Assembly: GCA_035551995.1 (NCBI GenBank)
Contig: DASZME010000009.1
Location: forward strand, 62,001 to 126,000
Direction: 5' to 3'
DNA: 64,000 nt
Origin: RYN-428 sp035551995
GTDB taxonomy: Bacteria > Planctomycetota > Phycisphaerae > Tepidisphaerales > Tepidisphaeraceae
The notes under the pieces are model-generated. The model worked only from the letters and a program-made list of their open reading frames with translations. It did no database searches and was not told where the DNA came from. The first letter of the stretch is position 1. Each line of letters begins with the position of its first letter. A program made the position numbers and the translations under genes. Below are positions 1 to 7,626 of this stretch, piece by piece.

Positions 1-390
1 GCGGCGATGCGTCAGCAGTATTTTGGCGCCGGCGTCGGCGAGAATGAACGCCGCGCGGTCGGCGGGCGTCGCCGGATCGAGCGGCAGGTAAGCCGCGCCC
101 GTCTTAAGAACGGCCAGCGCCGCTACCACGAAATCAGCCGATCGATCCAGCAGCAACCCGACGCACTGTTCCGATTCCGCCCCGGCGTCGCGCAATAGCG
201 CTGCCAACTGATTGGACCGGTCTTCAAGCTCGGCGAAACTCAATCGCATCGATCCGTCGATCAAAGCCGACCGGCCCGGATCGGTGATCGCGCGCAGGGC
301 GATCCGCTCGCAAATCGACCCGGCCGGCGCCGATTCCGAAAACGCTTTCTCATGAGTCGCTGGCTGTAATTGCACGAGACTACTTTGCAT
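1..390 (-). CDS. Nonribosomal peptide synthetase adenylation domain, N-terminal part (cut by window edge)
   Basis: The minus strand is open from an ATG at 390 to the left edge, giving the first 130 residues. After about 25 variable residues comes a clear amino-acid adenylation start: core A1 region around LSFAELEDRSNQLAALLR and core A2 around LAVLKTGAAYLPLDP, followed by the usual DAGAKILLTH stretch. These domains activate an amino or hydroxy acid as the acyl-AMP and load it on a carrier protein. No condensation domain precedes it, so it would be an initiation module or a stand-alone A domain. A strong ribosome site (AGGAAGG) lies just upstream. The glycosyltransferase gene ends 11 bases before it, so the two are probably one operon. 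Substrate specificity residues lie outside the window. Confidence 0.88.
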   Translation of the reverse strand, partial: MQSSLVQLQPATHEKAFSESAPAGSICERIALRAITDPGRSALIDGSMRLSFAELEDRSNQLAALLRDAGAESEQCVGLLLDRSADFVVAALAVLKTGAAYLPLDPATPADRAAFILADAGAKILLTHRR

Positions 391-401
391 GATCCCTTCC
401 T

Positions 402-1574
402 CTAACGAACCATTAGTAGATTGGCGTAAAGCTGTTCCCACTGATCGACGACTCGGTCTGTTTCAAAAAGATCGCGCACCCGCGCGCGGCCCGCGCGCCC
501 CATCGCCGCGCCGCCGAGCGCCGCGAGACGATCCATTGCGCGTGCAAAAGCGGCGGGGTCGCCGGGCGGAACGAGAAATCCGTTCACTCCGTCCACCACC
601 ACCTCGCCGATGCCGCCGACGTCGGTCGCGACGATCGCAAGCCCCACCGCCGCCGCTTGCAGCAGCACCAGCGGAAGGCCTTCGGAATCAGACGAGATCG
701 CAAAAGCGTCGGCGGCGTTCATGACGTCGGGAATGTCGCTTCGCAGGCCGAGGAATTTTACGCGATGCGAGATGCCCAGTTGCCCGGTCAACGCCGTCAG
801 CGCGTCCTGAAGCGAGCCTTGTCCGCAAATCAACAGGATAGACGATTGGTCGCGCGAGCGAGCGAAGGCGTTCAGTAAAGTCGAATAGGCTTTGACCAAT
901 TCCAGCCGGCCGACCGCGAGCCAGACGAATCGATTTTCGAGATTCAACTCGCGGCGCAGGCGATCGCGCGCGGCGGCGTCGGGCTGAAAGCGGGTAGTGT
1001 CGATGCCGTTATGGACGACTCTCATTTTCGACGCCGGCACGGCGCCGCGGCTTACATAGTAATCGGCGGCGGCGTGGCAGATTGCGGTCGTGCAGTCCGA
1101 CAGGCGATCGGTCAGGCGATGCGCGGTTTCGAAGATGGCGGTGTGATCGCGCTCCACGCCGGCCATATTCAGCGCATGCAGCGTGCCCACGCCCACTGGA
1201 TAAGGCTGAATCACGCGCACGGCCCGCGCCAGGAGATTGGCGTGGGTCATATGGCTGTGCAAAACCTGCGGGCGAAACTCGCGGATGATCCGGGCAAGCC
1301 GCCGGATGCCGAGAGGATTGGGAATGCCGCGTTTCATGCCGAGGTTGTCCAGCGGAATTTCGCCGCGATCGAAGCCCGGCGGCATCGGACTGGGCGGCAA
1401 CATCGAGACGATCAGCGTGGACCAGCCGCGCGCGGTCAAACTCTGCGCAAGATGAATGACCTGCTCTTCGGCCCCGCCGCCCATTCCCATGTTGGTGGAC
1501 AACAAAAGCAGCCTCCCAGGCTCAGGCCGGGACGGGCGTACAGAAGGCGCAATGAGACACGCTTGTGAGCTCAT
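402..1574 (-). CDS. GT4-family glycosyltransferase (GT-B fold)
   Basis: A 390-residue protein of normal length for family GT4 retaining glycosyltransferases, which move a sugar from a nucleotide-sugar to an acceptor. The N-terminal Rossmann half starts at LLLLSTNMGMGGGAEEQV, a typical glycine-rich acceptor-side loop. The C-terminal half has VVHNGIDTTRF and then SDSEGLPLVLLQAAAVG, the nucleotide-sugar site. The EX7E pair of this family is E298 and, unusually, Gln at 306, where Glu is usual. No signal peptide or membrane helix is evident, so it is probably cytosolic. It lies directly upstream of the NRPS gene, suggesting glycosylation of a peptide product or of a surface glycan. The acceptor cannot be read from the sequence. 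Confidence 0.85.
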   Translation of the reverse strand: MSSQACLIAPSVRPSRPEPGRLLLLSTNMGMGGGAEEQVIHLAQSLTARGWSTLIVSMLPPSPMPPGFDRGEIPLDNLGMKRGIPNPLGIRRLARIIREFRPQVLHSHMTHANLLARAVRVIQPYPVGVGTLHALNMAGVERDHTAIFETAHRLTDRLSDCTTAICHAAADYYVSRGAVPASKMRVVHNGIDTTRFQPDAAARDRLRRELNLENRFVWLAVGRLELVKAYSTLLNAFARSRDQSSILLICGQGSLQDALTALTGQLGISHRVKFLGLRSDIPDVMNAADAFAISSDSEGLPLVLLQAAAVGLAIVATDVGGIGEVVVDGVNGFLVPPGDPAAFARAMDRLAALGGAAMGRAGRARVRDLFETDRVVDQWEQLYANLLMVR

Positions 1575-1807
1575 AAGTCCAAATCAATCGTAACTCTGGC
1601 TGACCCACGAGAAGTACAAAGGTACCGTAGTAATTTACGCGTTGGCGGCCGCGGCGACAACGAATCAATTCGACCACGGCACGGATCGGCAACGAATGGG
1701 CGATGGTCTGGGAGGGATATCCTATATGTGACGAATGGAATAAATCAGGTTTCCCCCCGCAAGCAAGCGCTGGTGAGCTGGAGAGGTAACCGCCATTACA
1801 TATGGCG

Positions 1808-3265
1808 TCAGGCGATAATTTCCGGGATCACCCTTCCGTGTACGTCGGTGAGTCGGCGGTCGATGCCGCTATGACGGAAGGAAAGATTGCGATGGTTCAG
1901 GCCGAGCAAATGCAGGATGGTGGCGTGTTGTTCGTAGCACATGGTCGCGTTCTCGGCGGCGGCGTAGGAAAACTCGTCGCTCTGACCATAGGTCGCGCCG
2001 CCTTTGATTCCGCCGCCCGCGAGCCAACTGACGAACGTATTGCCGTTGTGATCGCGGCCGGACGATCCCTGGCTGTACGGCGTGCGTCCAAACTCGCTGG
2101 TCCAGTAGACGATCGTTTCATCCAGCAATCCACGCTGATGAAGATCCTCCAGCAACCCCGCGATCGGTTTGTCGCTGCGACGGCACATTCGCTCGAAGTC
2201 CGAGCCGGGGCGAATATCGCCATGGTTATCCCAATTCCCCGCCCCGCCGTTAAGGCCCGACCCGACCCAGACCTGCACGAATCGAACGCCGCGCTCGACA
2301 AGGCGTCGCGCGATAAGACAATTGCGGCCGATCGGCTCGGTCACCGGATCGCCGATGCCGTAAAGACGCTTCACGATGGCCGACTCACCGGCCAGATCAA
2401 GCAGATCCGGCACCGCAGTCTGCATGCGCGCGGCCAGTTCGTATGACGCGATCCGCGCTTCCAAACGCGAATCGTCGCTGGCCGTCGCGAACTGCCGGCG
2501 GTTGAGCGTATTGATTAGATCGAGACTATCCCGCTCGGCGCCCGGATCGACGAACGCCGATCCTTTCGGCGGAAATAAATCCGGCACCGGATTGACGGCC
2601 GACGGATTGAGCATCGTCCCCTGGTGCAGCGCCGGAAGAAACCCGTTCGTCCAAGCGGCTTTGCCCGTCCAGGGCAAGCCGACCGGATCGGGCAACGCCA
2701 CGTAGCGCGGCAGATTTTCGTTCAGGCTTCCCAGGGCGTAACTCACCCAGGCGCCCACGGTCGGAAAACCCTGCATGACAAACCCGCTGGTCTGCATCGT
2801 CTGGCCGGCGGAATGCTCGCTCGTGGGCGCGTGCATCCCCATGAGAAACGCCATCTTATCGACGTGCCTGGCCATGTTCGGAAGAGCCGACGTCACCCAC
2901 CGGCCGGATTCTCCATGCTGCTTCCAATCCCACGGGCTTTTGAGAACGGGACCGGGGCTGGCGGCGGTTCCGCCGGTGACGGTGAAATTCACTTTCTCGC
3001 CGTGACGTCGAATCAGCTCAGGCTTGTAATCGAACGTATCGCACTGGCTGGCCCCGCCGAGCATAAAAAGCTGGATGACCGACTTGGCGCGCCGGCGATG
3101 GGGAAGCGGACGCTGATTGAGTGAGGGAGCCTGGTTGCCCAGGAGCGGGTCGCCGCCGAGAAGATGGGCGAGCCCCATGAGGCCAAATCCGCCGCCGACG
3201 TGAGACAGGAAATCCCGGCGTGATCGGGGCGTTGGCTGACGGCGCGAACAAAGCGGCGTATTCAT
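1808..3265 (-). CDS. DUF1501 secreted protein (sulfatase-like fold, Tat-type leader)
   Basis: A 485-residue protein with a twin-arginine-like leader (SRRDFLSHVGGGFGLMGLAH) and the DUF1501 body: FMLGGASQCDTFDYKPEL near residue 70, HSAGQTMQTSG, and the C-terminal block YWTSEFGRTPYSQGSSGRDH. DUF1501 proteins resemble alkaline phosphatase/sulfatase folds and are greatly expanded in Planctomycetes. Their substrates are mostly unknown. It starts 9 bases after the stop of the DUF1549/DUF1553 gene, the standard planctomycete pairing, so the two are very likely co-transcribed and act together in the periplasm. The exact biochemical role is not established for this family. Confidence 0.9.
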   Translation of the reverse strand: MNTPLCSRRQPTPRSRRDFLSHVGGGFGLMGLAHLLGGDPLLGNQAPSLNQRPLPHRRRAKSVIQLFMLGGASQCDTFDYKPELIRRHGEKVNFTVTGGTAASPGPVLKSPWDWKQHGESGRWVTSALPNMARHVDKMAFLMGMHAPTSEHSAGQTMQTSGFVMQGFPTVGAWVSYALGSLNENLPRYVALPDPVGLPWTGKAAWTNGFLPALHQGTMLNPSAVNPVPDLFPPKGSAFVDPGAERDSLDLINTLNRRQFATASDDSRLEARIASYELAARMQTAVPDLLDLAGESAIVKRLYGIGDPVTEPIGRNCLIARRLVERGVRFVQVWVGSGLNGGAGNWDNHGDIRPGSDFERMCRRSDKPIAGLLEDLHQRGLLDETIVYWTSEFGRTPYSQGSSGRDHNGNTFVSWLAGGGIKGGATYGQSDEFSYAAAENATMCYEQHATILHLLGLNHRNLSFRHSGIDRRLTDVHGRVIPEIIA

Positions 3266-3274
3266 GTCACGGCC

Positions 3275-6037
3275 TCACGGAAGAAAAAGAAATTCGTTCG
3301 CGTTCACCAGCACCCGGCACGTTTGAGCCAACCCGTGCTTGCGGCAATAGTCGCCGATCAGGCTCGATTCATCCGATGTCGCGGGGCGGCCGTACAAAAG
3401 CAAATATGCTTCATTAATCTGGGCGTCGATCCCGGCCGATTCCCGCGCCAATCGCTCGGCCAGGTGCTCGCACTGGCGAAGCACGAATTTGTTATTGAAC
3501 AGCGACAGCGTTTGCAAGGGGGTGGTGGTGACGTCGCGCTTGGGCGTGGCAAGCGAGCAATTGGGGGCGTCAAACGCTTCAAGCAGCGGATCGTTGATGT
3601 TGCGAAACAAAAAGCGGTAGACGCCGCGACGATAACTCGCGGGGCTGTCGGGATCGAACGTGTCGTAGCTGATGCGCGGCGACACCTCCTTGTTGGGATC
3701 GTCATAATTGAACTGCATCGCTGACGGTCCCCCCATCGTCGCGTCCAACTTTCCGCTGGCGACAAGCAGGGCATCGCGCAGCTGCTCGGAATCGAGCCGA
3801 TGGCGGTTCATCCGCCACAAAAGCCGATTATCGCTATCCTGCTTTCGGGCGGTTTCGTTTTGCGGGGAGGATTGCCGATAGGTTTCACTCGTGACGATCA
3901 GGCGGGTGAGGCGCTTGATCGATCCGCCGTTGTCGCGAAGTTCGCAGGCCAGCCAATCCAAAAGCGCCGGGTGCGACGGGGGCGATCCCATTTTTCCGAA
4001 ATCGTTGGCGGTCTCGACGATGCCGCGATCGAAATTCCACAGCCAGATTCGGTTGGCGATGCTTCGCCAGGTCAGCGGATTGGCCGGATCGGTGAGCCAG
4101 TGCGCCAAGGCCGTGCGGCGCGCGGACTCGTCGTTTGCGTCGGCGAGCGTGAAGATCGCGGGCGGCGTAGCCACGGCCTGTAGCGCGCCCGGCTGCACCA
4201 CGTCCGGCATCGGTTTGGTCACGTCGCCGCGTTGCAGGACATGAATCGACAGCGCGTCTTTCGGGAGCCTGTAGTTCTTGAACGCGGGTAAATCGTCGGC
4301 GACCGCGAAAACCACGTGCGGCGCGGGAAGCTCGGCTAATTTCGCTTCGACCATCGCGCCGCTCATGCCCGCTTCGATTTTTCGTTCGAGGTCGGCGTTG
4401 CGCCGGGCTTGCGGCGTTTTGAGCAGCGCCAAAACATCCGGCGAAACAACGTCCGCCGGCGATGGCGCTTCGGCGCAAGCCGACAGGCGCAGTCGCCCGA
4501 TGAGATTCTTGCCGCCGGTCAGTTGTTCGAGGCGGATGGTAAAGAGCGTGCCGCCCTTGTTGGCGACCGGCTTATCGAAGATGAAGACCGCTTGGTGCGA
4601 TTCCGTCTCGCGCGGGTGAATCCCCCATGCCGAGGCGGGCTGGCCGTCGATCGCCTTGGCGATATCCGATCCATTTTCGCTGAAATCCGCCAGGGCCGTC
4701 CGCACTTTCACGGAGGCGATTTTTTCCGGCGACGAAGCCGGGGCGGCGACGACGCGAAACTCGCTCAAGCGAAAGCCGCCCGTTTGCGGTTCGCGGCCGG
4801 CGCCGTGCGCTGGAAGAGCGGCGTCGGTCAGCGCTTCGAGGCGCAGGGCCATGATCGAATCAAGCGGGACTTTCGCCGCCAGCATATAAGTATCGTTCGC
4901 CGGCGCAGCGCCCTCGAAACGGATCGATCCGTCCGGGAGCGCGACGACCGTCGTCTTGCTGGAATCGCTTGTCGCGGAGACGGCGAGGGTCCGCCAGTTT
5001 TTTTCGGCGGCGATGATGCTTTGCGCGGCGGCGTCTTTCGCGCCGAGCAGTTCCCGCCTGTCGGTATCGGCCAGGGCCGCCAGCGCGACGCCGTCTTGAA
5101 TTTGCCGTCGCACGGCCAGCCATCGATTTCGCGCGTGGGTGGTTTTGATTTCGTCGTCGTAGTCGCGGTCGCCACGCCGCACGCCCGCGAAGACCGATTG
5201 CATGCGGTAGTAATCCAACTGCGTGATCGGATCGAATTTGTGATTATGGCAGCGAGCGCAATGCAGCGTCACGCTCATGAAGGTCGAGGCGACGTTGCTG
5301 ACCATGTCGTCGCGGTCGAGGTTCAGGGCGATGTTCCAGCAGAGCGTGCCGTTGACTTGTTCCACCAGAGCGCTCTCGTTGAACGGGCCGGCGGAAAGAA
5401 ATCCGAGCGCCGGGATATTGGCCGGCTGATCCGGATACATCGCGTCGGCGGCAACCTGTTCCTGCACGAGCCTGGAATACGGCTTATCCTCGTTAAAACT
5501 CCGGATGAGATAATCCCGATACGGCCAGGCGTTCATTCGCGGCCGATCCATGCCAAAACCGTCGGATTCCCCGTAGTGAACGACGTCGAGCCAGCGCCGG
5601 GCCATCCGCTCGCCGTAACGGGGCGAGGCAAGAAGCCGGTCGACCAGATGTTCATAGGCATGCGGATCGGAGTCGCGAACAAAGCGATCGATTTCCTGCG
5701 GCGAAGGAGGCAAGCCATGCAGATCAAACGTCAGCCGCCGGATGAGCACGCGCCGATCGGCCTCGGGGGAGCGGGATAAGCCGGCCTCTTTTAATTTCGC
5801 AAAAATAAAAGCGTCAAGCGGATTGAGAAGTGCGGACCCACCGTCGGCGGAGTCGTCGGCCGGCACGGCGGGTCGCGTCAACGACTGCACTGCCCACCAC
5901 TCGGTCTGGGCGGCCGACGCCAAAGCCGAAAAAAAGCATGCCCCAATAATAGCGATCGCGATGCCGACGGCGGCCGCGTCTGTCCGATGGGGGCATCGCG
6001 GGAAAGGCTTGGCTACTGGTCGTTCTATGAACAACAT
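3275..6037 (-). CDS. DUF1549/DUF1553 domain secreted protein
   Basis: About 920 residues. A hydrophobic leader near residues 20-43 (GIAIAIIGACFFSALASA) predicts export. DUF1549 occupies the N-terminal third (LTFDLHGLPPSPQEIDRFV, SPRYGERMARRWLDVVHYGE, and CARCHNHKFDPITQLDYY, whose CxxCH resembles a haem site). DUF1553 is the C-terminal third (LAHWLTDPANPLTWRSIANR, RRGVYRFLFRNINDPLLEAF, TTTPLQTLSLFNNKFV). The middle segment has a beta-rich, discoidin-like look. It is the partner of the DUF1501 gene just downstream. I take the ATG at 6037; an in-frame TTG at 6067 would add ten residues. The family is a planctomycete hallmark of unproven function, often linked to polysaccharide or sulfated-substrate breakdown. 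Confidence 0.9.
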   Translation of the reverse strand: MLFIERPVAKPFPRCPHRTDAAAVGIAIAIIGACFFSALASAAQTEWWAVQSLTRPAVPADDSADGGSALLNPLDAFIFAKLKEAGLSRSPEADRRVLIRRLTFDLHGLPPSPQEIDRFVRDSDPHAYEHLVDRLLASPRYGERMARRWLDVVHYGESDGFGMDRPRMNAWPYRDYLIRSFNEDKPYSRLVQEQVAADAMYPDQPANIPALGFLSAGPFNESALVEQVNGTLCWNIALNLDRDDMVSNVASTFMSVTLHCARCHNHKFDPITQLDYYRMQSVFAGVRRGDRDYDDEIKTTHARNRWLAVRRQIQDGVALAALADTDRRELLGAKDAAAQSIIAAEKNWRTLAVSATSDSSKTTVVALPDGSIRFEGAAPANDTYMLAAKVPLDSIMALRLEALTDAALPAHGAGREPQTGGFRLSEFRVVAAPASSPEKIASVKVRTALADFSENGSDIAKAIDGQPASAWGIHPRETESHQAVFIFDKPVANKGGTLFTIRLEQLTGGKNLIGRLRLSACAEAPSPADVVSPDVLALLKTPQARRNADLERKIEAGMSGAMVEAKLAELPAPHVVFAVADDLPAFKNYRLPKDALSIHVLQRGDVTKPMPDVVQPGALQAVATPPAIFTLADANDESARRTALAHWLTDPANPLTWRSIANRIWLWNFDRGIVETANDFGKMGSPPSHPALLDWLACELRDNGGSIKRLTRLIVTSETYRQSSPQNETARKQDSDNRLLWRMNRHRLDSEQLRDALLVASGKLDATMGGPSAMQFNYDDPNKEVSPRISYDTFDPDSPASYRRGVYRFLFRNINDPLLEAFDAPNCSLATPKRDVTTTPLQTLSLFNNKFVLRQCEHLAERLARESAGIDAQINEAYLLLYGRPATSDESSLIGDYCRKHGLAQTCRVLVNANEFLFLP

Positions 6038-6401
6038 CGTTCGACAACCCTTGGAATGCAGGTGCAATAACTTCCGCGTTCGGTCGCGCTAACCAGCCCA
6101 TTCAATGCGGACTTATTTTCGGACGCATTCCTTCGCACAAGCGGAAGATTACCAGTTGATTGACATAAACCCGCGTTAGGCGCAGTCATTAAGAATTACG
6201 CCCTCTCCGGCAGTGCGTTGCAGGAAGCACGCTGGCGCTTGACGTTGGTTGAACACGTCGGGCCGCTGAGCGGGCGTAGTGAAGAAATGTTGTGCATTGA
6301 TTTGTCGGCAAGGCCGCTCCGCCCAGAAACCGGGCAAATCCGTGTGAAGGCGAAATTGTGCAACGTGACGCCGAATCTGAAAAAAACGTGGTTTCCCCGC
6401 G

Positions 6402-6432
6402 AAAAACGGCACTTTATCGAGGCCGTTTTTTT
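6402..6432. terminator. Bidirectional Rho-independent terminator
   Basis: A nine-base stem (AAAAACGGC with GCCGTTTTT) around an 11-base loop, with a T run on the plus strand and a T run on the minus strand. It could stop read-through from the minus-strand operon above 6895 before it enters the DUF1549 gene. Confidence 0.6.
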
Positions 6433-6550
6433 AAATTTACGGCTGGCGCCGAGTTCGCTTTAGAAGAATCCCAGAGGCCGTCAATGTGATGGCCGGGGCA
6501 ACAAAGTAGTTGCCCTGAACATGGAGCGCGGTTGGTTCCCACTGGGCATT

Positions 6551-6577
6551 GCAACCCGCAGACGGTCTGCGGGTTGC
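6551..6577. repeat. Perfect 13-bp inverted repeat
   Basis: GCAACCCGCAGAC and its exact complement are separated by one base. There is no T run directly behind it, so it is not a standard terminator. A related string (ACGGTCTGCGGG, then GCGATGT) recurs near 30631-30652 at the end of the SSS transporter gene. Confidence 0.7.
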
Positions 6578-6697
6578 GATGTCCGGGTTTTTCCGAAGCG
6601 AATGCAAACAAAAAATTAATACGCGAGATTCATCGAGATTCCCTTTAAGAAGCGACTCGTGAATCCGCAAAACAATCCTCGTTTCCTCCTCCGCCAA

Positions 6698-6738
6698 GGC
6701 CGCACGGACTCTAACCCTCCACCGTGCGGCCTTTTTTT
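6698..6738 (+). terminator. Rho-independent terminator, plus strand
   Basis: A ten-base GC-rich stem (GGCCGCACGG with CCGTGCGGCC) with a 14-base loop is followed by seven T on the plus strand only. No plus-strand gene precedes it within 6 kb, so it implies an unrecognised plus-strand transcript ending here. Confidence 0.65.
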
Positions 6739-6894
6739 GCGCGCTGTCATCGGTGAAGAGGCAAGCAAAAACGCGTTTGGGGTCGTGATTCGTCTACTCT
6801 GCGGATTTCGTGGGAGACGAGGCGGACATGGGGGTCGCAGGAATGAATCTGTCTTTCCGTGCGATGTCAAATTCCCGACCATTCACTTCTATCG

Positions 6895-7509
6895 CTATTG
6901 TTCTTTTTCCATCGGCGCGTTTTTCCGCCGGACGGCTTTGTCGGCTTCCTCGAACGCTTCTTCCTGTTTAATCGTCCCGCGGTCCATCTCATTCCAGAGG
7001 TTCAGCAATTCCTGACCGGCGCCGCTGACGCCGGCCTGGGCCATCGCGTCTTTATCCGATTGCGCGCCGAGATCGAGGATCTCGTTCAGCCGTTCCATGT
7101 AGATGTCTTGTCCGACGGAATCATCCTCGATCCACTGGCTGATTTTTTCGACGTCTTTGCCGGTGAGATTCAGGCGGCCCATCGAGCGGCCGCGATCGGT
7201 GTTTTCCTTCACCATACGAAGGCGGCTGACGGTGAGCAATTCCTTGCTGCGCAAATTGAGCTCGCGCGCGCTCATGAGCTGCTCTTGCGTTTTGAGCTCA
7301 AAATCCTGCGCCAATGCCTTGCGGAGTTCGGGCGATTTTTGCGTGGCGCCCTGCTGGAAGATTTTCTGTTTGTCCGTGCTGATCTGCTCGATTTTCTTGA
7401 AAAGCCGATCGCGCTGCTTCGTGAGAAGAATCTCCTCCTTGCGCAGCGCCTGACGATCGAGTTCGCTGAGGGTTTTCTTGTGCCCGAAGATTTTGTCGAT
7501 GAGTGCCAT
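6895..7509 (-). CDS. Helical coiled-coil protein, candidate ESCRT-III/Snf7-like (last gene of the kinase operon)
   Basis: A 204-residue, highly charged, almost fully helical protein with no signal peptide or membrane helix. It opens MALIDKIFGHKK, which could fold as a short amphipathic helix, and continues with a basic helix (LRKEEILLTKQRDRLFKKI) and a second long helix rich in K, E, Q and L up to about residue 110. An acidic C-terminal half follows (KISQWIEDDSVG, EEAFEEADKAV). That order matches ESCRT-III proteins (CHMP/Snf7, and the bacterial PspA/Vipp1 relatives), but I see it only as pattern similarity. The same M-[AG]-L-[IM]-D-K-[IV] start occurs inside the neighbouring 499-residue protein, so the two look like paralogues. 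It lies 117 bases after that gene, and its ribosome site is weak. A generic coiled coil remains the alternative. Confidence 0.6.
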   Translation of the reverse strand: MALIDKIFGHKKTLSELDRQALRKEEILLTKQRDRLFKKIEQISTDKQKIFQQGATQKSPELRKALAQDFELKTQEQLMSARELNLRSKELLTVSRLRMVKENTDRGRSMGRLNLTGKDVEKISQWIEDDSVGQDIYMERLNEILDLGAQSDKDAMAQAGVSGAGQELLNLWNEMDRGTIKQEEAFEEADKAVRRKNAPMEKEQ

Positions 7510-7626
7510 GTGAGACTTAAACGATTATGACCAGCCCACGGCGCCGATACGGCGACGCCTGCAATCCGATCCAATTCGGAACGCGACTCAGGCGGAAGGT
7601 CGCGGATCAGGCGGATCGAATCCGTC

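Larger units (their letters stand above)
6038..6894. other. 857-bp stretch without a convincing gene, rich in hairpins
   Basis: Short open frames exist on both strands, but none has a ribosome site plus a recognisable or compositionally protein-like sequence. The stretch between 6402 and 6738 is a run of stable hairpins: 6402-6432, 6476-6494 (GGCCGTCA with TGATGGCC), 6495-6515 (GGGCAAC with GTTGCCC), the perfect 6551-6577, and 6698-6738 followed by seven T. A TTGACA lies near 6157 but without a good -10 partner. It could be a structured RNA read on the plus strand, or just terminators and repeats between two minus-strand operons. Confidence 0.5.

Noticed and set aside
6038..6067. TTG start for the DUF1549 protein
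   Set aside because: It would add ten residues without a better ribosome site; the ATG at 6037 gives a normal leader.
6218..6463. Small plus-strand frame in the hairpin-rich gap
   Set aside because: Its end runs through the terminator hairpin at 6402-6432, and it lacks a ribosome site.
6402..6738. RNase P RNA, tmRNA, SRP RNA or 6S RNA
   Set aside because: None of the conserved core sequences of RNase P, tmRNA or SRP RNA is present. 6S has no sequence core to check, but the long closing stem is not seen.
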